Source: JADJEI01 sp035328465 (GTDB taxonomy: Bacteria > Bacteroidota > Ignavibacteria > Ignavibacteriales > Ignavibacteriaceae). From it: DNA of 14,606 bases. The notes under the pieces are model-generated. The model was not told where the DNA came from, searched no databases, and worked only from the letters and a program-made list of their open reading frames with translations. The position numbers and the translations under genes were made by a program. The stretch spans positions 1-14,606 of the forward strand of contig DAOLIQ010000080.1 in the NCBI GenBank assembly GCA_035328465.1, in the 5' to 3' direction. Shown here piece after piece: positions 8,185 through 14,606 of this stretch (position 1 is the stretch's first letter; each line of letters starts with the position of its first letter).

Positions 8185-9282
8185 TTAATTTGTCATCGTA
8201 TATGCTTCATTCAACAATTCAGTTAATCTTAAACCATACTTTTTAAGATTATAATTCTCCATTGCATCTTCGCTCGCCTTCTTACCCAATTTATGGGCAA
8301 GGGTTTTATCATAAAAAAAAGTTTTAATTGATTCAATAAGTTCTTGTGGATTTTTAACATCAAACAACAACCCATTTTGCTCATGAATAACAAACTCATT
8401 ATTGCCGGGGATGTTTGATGCAATGATTGGAATCCCTGCAGCTGCGGCTTCGAGTAGTGCTAAAGAAAATCCTTCAGAACGGGACGGCAGAACGAAAACA
8501 TCCATTGATTTATAATATTCATAAATATTATCAACAAAACCCGGAAGAATTACTCTATCGGAAGAAATTCCAAATGTTGCGGCGTAATCAATCACATCCT
8601 GCTGCTTCTCAGTTGGAATCCCAATGATCAAAAGAGCAAACTCCTGTTCGAGTTTAGCGAACGCCTCAAATAAAATATCAAACCCCTTCCTCTCTTTATG
8701 AAACCAGCTCGAAACACCGATTACATATTTATCATTAATTTGATATTGATTTCTGATTATTGCACCATCTATTAGCGAAATATTTTCGGGATATTCTGTA
8801 ACGTTATGAATTACTCTCACAAAGTTTTTTTTCAATCCCGATCTAATCAAATCAGCTGCCACACCCTGGCTGCAGGCTAAAGTCATGTCGCAATAAAAAT
8901 TATAAATTAAAGAGCCAATAATCGGAATTGATTTAGACATGTTCTGACGGTAAGCAACATTAATAATATTTTTACCTAATTTAGATTTGAGTGAGTTGCC
9001 TATTTTCCGATCAAGTGAATGATATGTAATACAAATATCTGGTTTATTTATTTTAACATCCGATAATATTTGATCAAATAAATGAGAATACTTTTGAGTG
9101 CTGTCAAACTCGATTGTTTTAATATTTTTGTCTTTTGCTCTTCTTTCGGTAAGAGAATTTTTTGAAACGACAAGAGTAACATCGTTGCCCAATTCACTTA
9201 ATACAACTGAACTTAGAATTGCCATTTTAGCACTTCCGGCATAGCCATCACCAAAACTGAATTGATAAATTTTATATTTCAT
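8185..9282 (-). CDS. Glycosyltransferase family 4 (group 1)
   Basis: A 365-residue GT-B retaining glycosyltransferase, most likely cytoplasmic or peripheral to the inner membrane, transferring a sugar from a nucleotide donor during surface polysaccharide assembly. The N-terminal acceptor domain begins YQFSFGDGYAGSAKMA, with the Gly-rich loop in an unusual GDGYAGSAK form. The C-terminal donor domain has VIGVSSWFHKERKGFD, then the E-x7-E signature (E270 and E278 in SEGFSLALLEAAAAGIPIIA), then SNIPGNNEFV. No membrane helix or signal peptide is seen. It lies between the two family 9 enzymes but on the opposite strand, diverging from the second across a 106-bp gap. Which sugar it transfers cannot be determined. 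Confidence 0.92.
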   Translation of the reverse strand: MKYKIYQFSFGDGYAGSAKMAILSSVVLSELGNDVTLVVSKNSLTERRAKDKNIKTIEFDSTQKYSHLFDQILSDVKINKPDICITYHSLDRKIGNSLKSKLGKNIINVAYRQNMSKSIPIIGSLIYNFYCDMTLACSQGVAADLIRSGLKKNFVRVIHNVTEYPENISLIDGAIIRNQYQINDKYVIGVSSWFHKERKGFDILFEAFAKLEQEFALLIIGIPTEKQQDVIDYAATFGISSDRVILPGFVDNIYEYYKSMDVFVLPSRSEGFSLALLEAAAAGIPIIASNIPGNNEFVIHEQNGLLFDVKNPQELIESIKTFFYDKTLAHKLGKKASEDAMENYNLKKYGLRLTELLNEAYTMTN

Positions 9283-9388
9283 TTAAATGTGATTGATTAA
9301 GAATGATTCATATTTCTTATATTTCAATTAGGGAATGATAGAAAATCATACTTAAAGTAAAATTAAGAATAAATAAATTTTAATCAGC
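9283..9388. promoter_or_regulatory. Divergent intergenic region between two glycosyltransferase genes
   Basis: This 106-bp, very AT-rich interval separates the minus-strand family 4 gene from the plus-strand family 9 gene, so promoters for both should lie here. I could not find an unambiguous Bacteroidota TAnnTTTG -7 element on either strand. A small ATGAT/ATCAT inverted repeat lies around 9334-9348. The region call rests on gene orientation only. Confidence 0.4.
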
Positions 9389-10519
9389 ATGACCAATAAA
9401 CAAATTCCATCCTGCAAAAGGTTCTCCGGTTACAAGCCATGCTTTACCGATTACGATTGTTGGACTAATGGATGCAAAGATAATGTTCCAATCGGCAAAA
9501 AAATCTTAATAATTAATCTTGATGCAATGGGTGATGTATTAATGACCACCGCACAGCTTCCTGCTTTAAAAAAGAAATTCCCCGAATCAACTATTTATTG
9601 GGTCACTCTAAAAATCGCCGCTCCCCTTCTTTACAATAATCAATTCATTGATAAAGTTTATTCATTCGATGCAGAGTCAATTTTAGTTTTAGAACAAATT
9701 GAATTCGATATTATTTTGAACGTTGATAAATCACAACGCTCCTGTGCTCTTCTTAATAAATTAAGTGCTGAAAAAAAATTCGGTTTTGGATTAGACAACG
9801 ACGGCAAAATTATTCCGATGAACGAAAGAGCATTTTACAATTATCAGCTCGGCATGGATGATCATTTAAAATTCAAAGTGAATAAAAAAACCGGACAGCA
9901 ATATTTAGCCGAGACATTCGAACTTGATTTTAAAAATGATGAATATGTTTTTGCTTTCACTGATGATGAAGAATTATTCATTGAAAGAACCCGAAAGAAA
10001 TATAAACTTAAAAAGAGTGATAAAGTTATTGGCTTCAATACAGGCTGCTCTGAATTGTATCCGAATAAGAAGATGACAGTCGAACAGCACATTTACTTGA
10101 TTGATAATCTTCTTAAAAAGAGAAAATACAAAATATTATTGCTTGGCGGACCGGAAGATCAAAAAAGAAATGAAATAATTTACTCGCACTTCAAGAGTAA
10201 AATAATAAACACTCCAACTAACGAAGGAGTTAGACGAGGTGCTTGTTATGAGGCTCTTGCTGATGTAATCATTACAGGTGATTCTTTCGGTATGCATCTT
10301 GGAATTGCTTTGAAAAAATTTATCATTGTTTGGTTTGGTGTTAGCTGCTGGAATGAAATTGAATTATATAATCGCGGTGTAAAACTTTTCCAGGATAATT
10401 TATTTTGCTCACCATGCTGGAAGAAGAACTGTCCCTACAATCTTGAGTGCATTAAACAAATTGATTTGAAGAGAATCTTTTCTGAAACTGAAAATTATTT
10501 CCTGAAGAAAGATGTTTAA
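9389..10519 (+). CDS. Cysteine-rich glycosyltransferase family 9 protein
   Basis: A 376-residue family 9 (heptosyltransferase-like) glycosyltransferase, expected to act on a surface glycan. It differs from the gene at 7158 by an N-terminal extension with four cysteines (C9, C18, C24, C29, around CKRFSGYKPC) ahead of the Rossmann start KILIINLDAMGDVLMTTAQL. The donor site has GDSFGMHLGIAL (D298) followed by WFGVSCWNEIELYNRG, the form typical of cysteine-cluster members rather than the classic FGPT. A second cluster, C340, C343, C348 and C354 (CSPCWKKNCPYNLEC), gives eight patterned cysteines that could bind zinc or an iron-sulfur cluster; this is inference. The stop overlaps the next gene's start by eight bases (ATGTTTAA), so translation is probably coupled. 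Confidence 0.88.
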   Translation: MTNKQIPSCKRFSGYKPCFTDYDCWTNGCKDNVPIGKKILIINLDAMGDVLMTTAQLPALKKKFPESTIYWVTLKIAAPLLYNNQFIDKVYSFDAESILVLEQIEFDIILNVDKSQRSCALLNKLSAEKKFGFGLDNDGKIIPMNERAFYNYQLGMDDHLKFKVNKKTGQQYLAETFELDFKNDEYVFAFTDDEELFIERTRKKYKLKKSDKVIGFNTGCSELYPNKKMTVEQHIYLIDNLLKKRKYKILLLGGPEDQKRNEIIYSHFKSKIINTPTNEGVRRGACYEALADVIITGDSFGMHLGIALKKFIIVWFGVSCWNEIELYNRGVKLFQDNLFCSPCWKKNCPYNLECIKQIDLKRIFSETENYFLKKDV

Positions 10520-11399
10520 CTATTTCGAATTTGCCCGGAGATGTAATCGTCCGCTCATACTTGATGGTGCAAATGGAAGTTTGCTTCTCAATTCGGGAAT
10601 AACTTCCGATAAATATTTGTGGACATCCGCAGCAAACATTTTAAATCCTGAGAAAGTACTCTCTGTTCACCGTAAATATTTAAAGGTTGGGGTAGATATT
10701 ATTACTACAAATACTTTCCGAACAAATCCCTCTGCAGTCAAGCAGTCAACTCTGAATCAAACCGAACTTGTGAAAGCAGGAGTATTGCTCGCAAAAGAAT
10801 CTACTAAAAAATATAATGCCATTATTGCTGGTTGCAATCCGCCTGCCGAAGATTGTTATCAACGCAGAAGAACAATTTCTATAAAAGAATTAAAGTACAA
10901 TCATCATAAACATATTTCACAATTGATAGAATATGGAAGTGATTTTGTATTGAACGAAACTCAAAGTCATTTTGACGAAATAAAAATTATTTCTGCTTAT
11001 TGTTCGAAAAATGAAATTCCGTACGTGGTTAGCTTCTACTTCGACGATAAATTAAAACTGCTTTCCGGTGAAAATCTTTTCAGTGTTCTTGACTATGTCA
11101 GGCAATTTAATCCGCTGGCAATAGGTTTTAATTGTATCTCGCCAGATATTTTTCTGAATGTAATTCAAAAACAACTCAAAAATATTATTTGGGGTTTTTA
11201 TTTAAACTGCGGTGATAGTGAACATTCATCTGAAAAAATTACATGTTCCATATCACCTGATGATTATCTTAAAACAATAAAATTATCATTAGATAAATCT
11301 CCGTCTTTTATCGGAGCTTGCTGCGGGTCCACACCACTGCATATTTCAACATTAAAAAAATACTTCGATGGAAAAATTAATAATTCAAGCACCGGCTAA
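10512..11399 (+). CDS. Homocysteine S-methyltransferase family protein
   Basis: A 295-residue TIM-barrel methyltransferase of the Pfam S-methyl_trans family, which moves a methyl group from a donor such as S-methylmethionine or betaine to homocysteine, making methionine. Visible signatures are LILDGANGSLLLNSG at the N-terminus, GVDIITTNTFRTNP (strand and loop at the barrel top) and the zinc-ligand cysteines: C208 in GFNC and C270-C271 in GACCGS. All three expected ligands are present, so it is probably catalytically competent. It has no folate, cobalamin or activation domain, so it is not full-length MetH; the length fits MmuM-like or stand-alone enzymes. The methyl donor is unknown. It overlaps the upstream gene by 8 bases and the downstream ispE by 32, implying co-expression though the functions have no obvious link. 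Confidence 0.87.
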   Translation: MFNYFEFARRCNRPLILDGANGSLLLNSGITSDKYLWTSAANILNPEKVLSVHRKYLKVGVDIITTNTFRTNPSAVKQSTLNQTELVKAGVLLAKESTKKYNAIIAGCNPPAEDCYQRRRTISIKELKYNHHKHISQLIEYGSDFVLNETQSHFDEIKIISAYCSKNEIPYVVSFYFDDKLKLLSGENLFSVLDYVRQFNPLAIGFNCISPDIFLNVIQKQLKNIIWGFYLNCGDSEHSSEKITCSISPDDYLKTIKLSLDKSPSFIGACCGSTPLHISTLKKYFDGKINNSSTG

Positions 11400-12213
11400 A
11401 ATAAATTTTGGTCTGCACGTCATAGATCAGCGGCCGGATAAATACCATAATATTGAGACAATATTTTATCCGATTAAATTATATGATACACTAACTTTTG
11501 AAGAGTCAGACCATTTTGAGATAATTACGAATTCAAGTGAATTGAATCAAAATAAATTTAATTTGATCGCGGAAGCTAAAGATTTGCTGCAATCTTATAG
11601 TGGTAAAGAGATGAATATTAAAATCACACTCGAAAAAAAAATCCCGATTGGCGGCGGTATGGGTGGTGGAAGTTCTGACGCTGCAGCAACCTTAAAAGGA
11701 CTTATTAAACTATATGACGTTAATATCAGTGATGATTTGCTTAAAAAATTTGCACTGCAAATGGGATCTGATGTTCCATTTTTTTTGAATCCCATCCCCT
11801 CACTCGGTTTCGCCCGCGGTGAAAACTTAATTCCCATTGATAATTTTTATATTGATTTTAATATTCTTTTAATCTATCCCAACATTAACGTTTCTACCAA
11901 GTGGGCTTTCGCCAAGTTAAAATTGAGTGAGCATAATTTTTCTTTAAGAAATTTTACGGAAGATCTTTGGAGGGATACCAAAAAAATGCGTTCGTTAGTA
12001 AGAAATGATTTTGAGCGTCGTGTTTTCAGCCATTTCCCGGTACTTTCTGAAATTAAAAAGAAACTTTATTCCCTACACGCTCAGTATGCTTTAATGACCG
12101 GTACCGGTTCAACAATTTTTGCGTTATTTAGAAATAAAGATGAAGCCGCAAATGCGAAATCAATTTTTGAAGAAAAGTTCTTCACCTTTCTTCAACTTCG
12201 CGGGAAAAATTAA
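11368..12213 (+). CDS. ispE: 4-diphosphocytidyl-2-C-methyl-D-erythritol kinase
   Basis: Cytosolic GHMP kinase that phosphorylates CDP-methylerythritol, a step of the non-mevalonate (MEP) route to isoprenoids, quinones and undecaprenyl carrier. The 281 residues are normal for IspE. Signatures in order are APAKINFGLHV with catalytic Lys11, the ATP-binding glycine-rich loop PIGGGMGGGSSDAA (residues about 93-106), MGSDVPFFL with catalytic Asp135, and the C-terminal GHMP motif MTGTGSTIFALF. The start at 11368 gives the conserved MEKLIIQAPAKIN and places the first 32 bases inside the methyltransferase gene, so translational coupling is likely. Its stop overlaps the stop of the convergent LD-carboxypeptidase gene by four bases. 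Confidence 0.96.
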   Translation: MEKLIIQAPAKINFGLHVIDQRPDKYHNIETIFYPIKLYDTLTFEESDHFEIITNSSELNQNKFNLIAEAKDLLQSYSGKEMNIKITLEKKIPIGGGMGGGSSDAAATLKGLIKLYDVNISDDLLKKFALQMGSDVPFFLNPIPSLGFARGENLIPIDNFYIDFNILLIYPNINVSTKWAFAKLKLSEHNFSLRNFTEDLWRDTKKMRSLVRNDFERRVFSHFPVLSEIKKKLYSLHAQYALMTGTGSTIFALFRNKDEAANAKSIFEEKFFTFLQLRGKN

Positions 12214-13151
12214 CTCACGGCATTCTCAGTATACTCAACAAATCCTTTCGTAGCATTAATTCTGATTATTGCCCCAAATGGTACTGTCAATTTATCAGCA
12301 ATATGACCGTGCGGAAAATTATAAACCACTGGTTTGCCAAGGTGTCCAAAGTAATGATCCATAACTTCACCCAGAGTTAGTGATCGTTTTGCCGGGTCAT
12401 TTTCATAACACTCTGCAAACCGCCCAATGAGTACTGACTTAATCTGCTGAAATATTTTAGCCAGCCGAAGATGATTCAACATTCGATCAATTTTATAAGG
12501 CATTTCTCCAATATCTTCAAGCAGAAGAATTTTATCTTTCATATTAGGCAGAAAACTTGTTCCAATTAAAGAATTAATTAGCGATAGATTTCCACCCACC
12601 AACCTGCCGGCGGCTGTGCCTTTAGTTAATGTTCTTATCTTCATTTCATCGGCTAATTTGACTTTCCCAATTTTTTTATTCGTAGTTACTAAAGTCCAGA
12701 ACATTTCTTCGGTGTATGTGCTGATAGGATCAACGAAATCAACTGCCGGCATTGGTCCGCCAAAAGTAATCAAACCAGCCTTTTCGAGGAAAGCCATTTG
12801 TAATGCTGTGATATCTGAATAGCCAACAAATATTTTGGGATTTTTCTGAATCAATTTATAATTAATTTTATCAAGCAATCGGGGTGAACCGAAACCGCCT
12901 CGTAAACAGAAAATTGCTTTTACATTTTTGTTTGCAAACATTGAGTGTAGGTCAGATAATCTTTCATCATCTGTGCCGGCGAGGTATCCATAGTACTGAC
13001 CGACATTTTTCCCAACCTCAACCTTAAAAGAATTTTTTTCAAAGTATTTTACGCTTTTCTCTATCTTTGATAAATCTTCAGGCGTTGAAGCCGGGGAAAT
13101 TAAGCCAATTACATCCCCTTTTTGAATCCGCTTTGGTTTCTGAATTCTCAT
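12210..13151 (-). CDS. ldcA: LD-carboxypeptidase (peptidase family S66)
   Basis: Serine peptidase that removes the terminal D-alanine from muropeptide tetrapeptides, used in peptidoglycan recycling; some S66 members instead cleave microcin- or dipeptide-type substrates. The 313 residues are typical. Catalytic residues fit the family Ser-Glu-His arrangement: nucleophile S112 in VGYSDITAL, E212 in LLLEDIGEMPYKIDRML, and a histidine in NFPHGHI (H283 most likely, H281 alternatively). The substrate-pocket motif CLRGGFGSPRLL precedes the nucleophile. There is no signal peptide, so it is cytoplasmic, as expected for a recycling enzyme. It converges on ispE with a four-base overlap and diverges from the kdsC-like gene. 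Confidence 0.93.
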   Translation of the reverse strand: MRIQKPKRIQKGDVIGLISPASTPEDLSKIEKSVKYFEKNSFKVEVGKNVGQYYGYLAGTDDERLSDLHSMFANKNVKAIFCLRGGFGSPRLLDKINYKLIQKNPKIFVGYSDITALQMAFLEKAGLITFGGPMPAVDFVDPISTYTEEMFWTLVTTNKKIGKVKLADEMKIRTLTKGTAAGRLVGGNLSLINSLIGTSFLPNMKDKILLLEDIGEMPYKIDRMLNHLRLAKIFQQIKSVLIGRFAECYENDPAKRSLTLGEVMDHYFGHLGKPVVYNFPHGHIADKLTVPFGAIIRINATKGFVEYTENAVS

Positions 13152-13253
13152 TTAACATCCCGTTTTATTATTTTGGTATTCACTTAAATGAAAATAATCA
13201 ACGGATGATACTCTTCCAACAGATACATTAAATAAATTCAAAATATTAAAAAA
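13152..13253. promoter_or_regulatory. Divergent intergenic region between ldcA and the kdsC-like gene
   Basis: This 102-bp AT-rich gap lies between two outward-facing genes and should hold both promoters. No clear TAnnTTTG element or palindrome was identified. GGGATG lies a few bases ahead of the ldcA start and may serve as a weak ribosome binding site; the kdsC-like start is preceded only by an A run. Confidence 0.4.
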
Positions 13254-13790
13254 ATGAAGAACATAATTTTAAGCCAATCTTTAGCCGTTAAAAATCAACA
13301 CTTAAAGGAAAAAATTAAAAAAATTAAACTGGTTTTAACAGATAATGATGGTGTTTTGACCGACAATGGAGTTTATTATTCTGCGAATGGTGAATTAATT
13401 AAGCGCTTTTCGATCCGTGATGGAATGGGAATTGAACGACTAAGAGAGATCCTTGGAATTGAAACCGGCATTGTTACCGGAGAAAATTCTGAAGCGATTC
13501 GCCGACGTGCAGAAAAATTAGCAATTACAAATCTGTACCTGGGTGTAAAAGATAAATTGGAAGTACTTCAAATTATTTTGAAAAAACATCAATTGAGAAG
13601 TGAAGAAATAGCCTATATCGGAGACGATGTAAACGACATTGAAATTATCAAAGCAGTTGGTTTTTCTGCTTCACCCGCCGATGGAATGCCGTTTATAAAA
13701 GAAATCGTAGATTATGTGTGCGAAGCCCGAAGCGGAAATGGGGCATTCAGAGAATTGGCTGAATTAATTATCGCCATCCAAAAATCCTGA
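13254..13790 (+). CDS. kdsC: KdsC-like HAD phosphatase (KDO 8-phosphate phosphatase or related)
   Basis: A 178-residue HAD-superfamily phosphatase without a cap domain, of the type that works as a tetramer and dephosphorylates 3-deoxy-manno-octulosonate 8-phosphate before LPS inner-core assembly. HAD motif I is TDNDGVLTD (nucleophile D30, acid-base D32), followed by the KdsC-typical FSIRDGMGIERLR. Motif II is IVTGENSEAIRRRAEKL, motif III Lys101 in LGVKDKLE, and motif IV GDDVND (D124, D125, D128). Motif II reads TGE where many KdsC proteins have TGR, so the substrate could instead be another 9- or 8-phosphorylated nulosonic acid. About 24 residues precede the first strand, longer than usual; a downstream start was considered, but no internal Met precedes motif I. 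The glycosyltransferases nearby support a surface-glycan role. Confidence 0.8.
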   Translation: MKNIILSQSLAVKNQHLKEKIKKIKLVLTDNDGVLTDNGVYYSANGELIKRFSIRDGMGIERLREILGIETGIVTGENSEAIRRRAEKLAITNLYLGVKDKLEVLQIILKKHQLRSEEIAYIGDDVNDIEIIKAVGFSASPADGMPFIKEIVDYVCEARSGNGAFRELAELIIAIQKS

Positions 13791-13820
13791 TCAAAATATT
13801 AGATGATGGGTAGTTATTGT

Positions 13821-14210
13821 TTAATTTTTAACTGTAATGGTTATTGATCCGGGTTTTACAATTCCCTGAACCTGAACATTTGTTCTTCCATTCTTTCCAA
13901 TTTCAGTTCCGGTTCCAGTAATTACAACTCTGTTTCTTTCCGGCTGAATTTTTACTTTAATTTTTCCGAGTACGTATTTCTTGAAGAAGGGTGAGGTTTC
14001 AAAACCCGTGTAATCATTTCCTCCGCCTTGTAATTCTTTAGGTTTTTTATAATACACCTGTGCGTCAACGGCTATGTAAGTTACATCGTGAGCGACAAGA
14101 TCTCTATTTGAATCAGAAGCATTGTTTTTAAATAAACTCAAACCAAAATAAATTGCAGCTGCAACAATAATTGCTCCCAATATTATTAATAACATTTGTT
14201 GTGAGCCCAT
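13821..14210 (-). CDS. Small single-pass membrane protein, pilin-like architecture, unknown function
   Basis: 129 residues. An N-terminal hydrophobic helix (about residues 6-27, after MGSQQ) is followed directly by a polar region of about 100 residues with no signal-peptidase site. The layout recalls a type IV pilin-like protein, but the glutamate at mature position 5 and a prepilin cleavage site are absent, so this is resemblance only. Notable features are NRDLVAHDV, then AQVYYKKPKELQGGGNDYTG, then a strand-rich end with VVITGTGTEIG. I recall similar small MG-x-QQ proteins as common in Ignavibacteria-like genomes, without an assigned function. It has the clearest Shine-Dalgarno here: AAAGGA on the minus strand at 14217-14222, six bases before the ATG, suggesting good expression. 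It converges on the kdsC-like gene with a 30-bp gap. Confidence 0.75.
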   Translation of the reverse strand: MGSQQMLLIILGAIIVAAAIYFGLSLFKNNASDSNRDLVAHDVTYIAVDAQVYYKKPKELQGGGNDYTGFETSPFFKKYVLGKIKVKIQPERNRVVITGTGTEIGKNGRTNVQVQGIVKPGSITITVKN

Positions 14211-14231
14211 TTTAATTCCTTTATTTTTTTG

Positions 14232-14250
14232 ATGATTATATTTTAATCAT
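14232..14250 (-). promoter_or_regulatory. AT-rich inverted repeat in the leader of the small membrane protein gene
   Basis: ATGATTA (14232-14238) and TAATCAT (14244-14250) form a 7-bp dyad with a 5-base centre, about 22 bases upstream of the ATG at 14210 and just before the ribosome binding site. It could be an operator or a weak leader hairpin. With only A-T and two G-C pairs it may also be chance in AT-rich DNA. Confidence 0.2.
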
Positions 14251-14372
14251 AAAAGTTAAACGACTAAAAATAATTTATTTGTAGTAGTAATTTAATCTAT
14301 CTCAAATTAACTTCTGCAATTTGTTTTCCCTTCTAAATTATTTTTAAGATAACGTGAAAATTAGCCTGAAAT

Positions 14373-14573
14373 TTATTCAGCCACAGTATTTGCACCGACT
14401 GTCCCCACCTTTCTTCCTTCGAGAGAGTCATCAGCAAGAATGCTTAAGTGTTCCTTTATTGAATTCGCAGAGATTGAATCAAAAGCAGCATAAAATGTTT
14501 TTTTATTTTGAGCTGAGATTGTAGCAATAAAAAATAATATAAGTATTATAAATGTTGTAAAATATTTTTTCAT
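14373..14573 (-). pseudogene. Truncated M28-type peptidase gene, 5' remnant
   Basis: 66 codons encode a clean lipoprotein-free signal peptide (MKKYFTTFIILILFFIATISA, cleavage likely before Q22) and then the N-terminal segment typical of secreted M28 zinc aminopeptidases of this group: IKEHLSILADDSLEGRKVGT, then VGANTVAE. In intact relatives this is followed by a Tyr-Ile-Ala helix and a catalytic domain of several hundred residues. Here a TAA follows the GAA codon of VAE, and the next 162 bases up to the neighbouring gene contain no recognisable metal-binding motif in any frame. The stop is internal to the window, so this is not an edge effect. A +1 frame just after the stop reads NKFQ, which could be the expected helix after a small deletion; this is speculative. 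Catalytic activity is not possible, though a short secreted peptide could still be made. Confidence 0.65.
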
Positions 14574-14606
14574 TGTTATAAAATTAGATAAAACTTTGCT
14601 GTAAAA

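Noticed and set aside
14211..14372. Continuation of the M28 peptidase in a shifted frame
   Set aside because: A +1 frame reads NKFQ right after the stop, but after that it shows no similarity I can recognise and soon hits another stop.
1..14606. tRNA, rRNA, insertion-sequence or toxin-antitoxin genes
   Set aside because: The gaps between genes were read on both strands; no cloverleaf with a T-loop consensus, no transposase motif and no small paired genes were seen.

Overview
The window looks like a chromosomal segment from a low-GC, Gram-negative bacterium of the Bacteroidota/Chlorobiota assemblage, most likely Ignavibacteria-like; this lineage is an inference. The supports are a type IX secretion C-terminal sorting domain with the YPNPFNPTT motif on a surface protein, genes for LPS-type glycan assembly (two family 9 glycosyltransferases, a family 4 glycosyltransferase, a KdsC-like phosphatase), a non-mevalonate isoprenoid gene (ispE), AT-rich DNA and mostly weak Shine-Dalgarno sequences. 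No rRNA, tRNA, CRISPR array, phage or insertion-sequence gene was seen.

Layout. 3-2282: 3' part of a large secreted beta-helix protein whose start lies outside the window, closed by a strong terminator hairpin. 2283-2837: a 555-base interval with that terminator, a tract of nine 21-bp tandem repeats open in several frames, an 11-bp perfect direct repeat on either side of the tract, and a small dyad. 2838-4226: an APC-family amino acid permease. 4317-7082: DNA polymerase I with 5' nuclease, proofreading and polymerase domains all apparently intact. 7158-8183: a family 9 glycosyltransferase, convergent with a family 4 glycosyltransferase on the minus strand (8185-9282). 9389-12213: a tight plus-strand run with overlapping ends, comprising a second, cysteine-rich family 9 glycosyltransferase, a homocysteine S-methyltransferase-family protein and ispE. 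12210-13151: LD-carboxypeptidase on the minus strand, divergent from kdsC-like (13254-13790). 13821-14210: a small membrane-anchored protein of unknown function. 14373-14573: the signal peptide and first residues of an M28-type peptidase, cut short by a stop and probably a gene remnant.

Working together: the middle of the window is envelope-oriented. The KdsC-like enzyme would supply a nulosonic acid such as KDO, the glycosyltransferases would extend a surface glycan, LD-carboxypeptidase would trim or recycle peptidoglycan peptides, and IspE would feed isoprenoids, including the undecaprenyl carrier. PolA, the permease and the methyltransferase are housekeeping or metabolic genes. I see no clearly new multi-gene system. 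The least explained items are the 21-bp repeat tract with its flanking direct repeats and the truncated peptidase gene.
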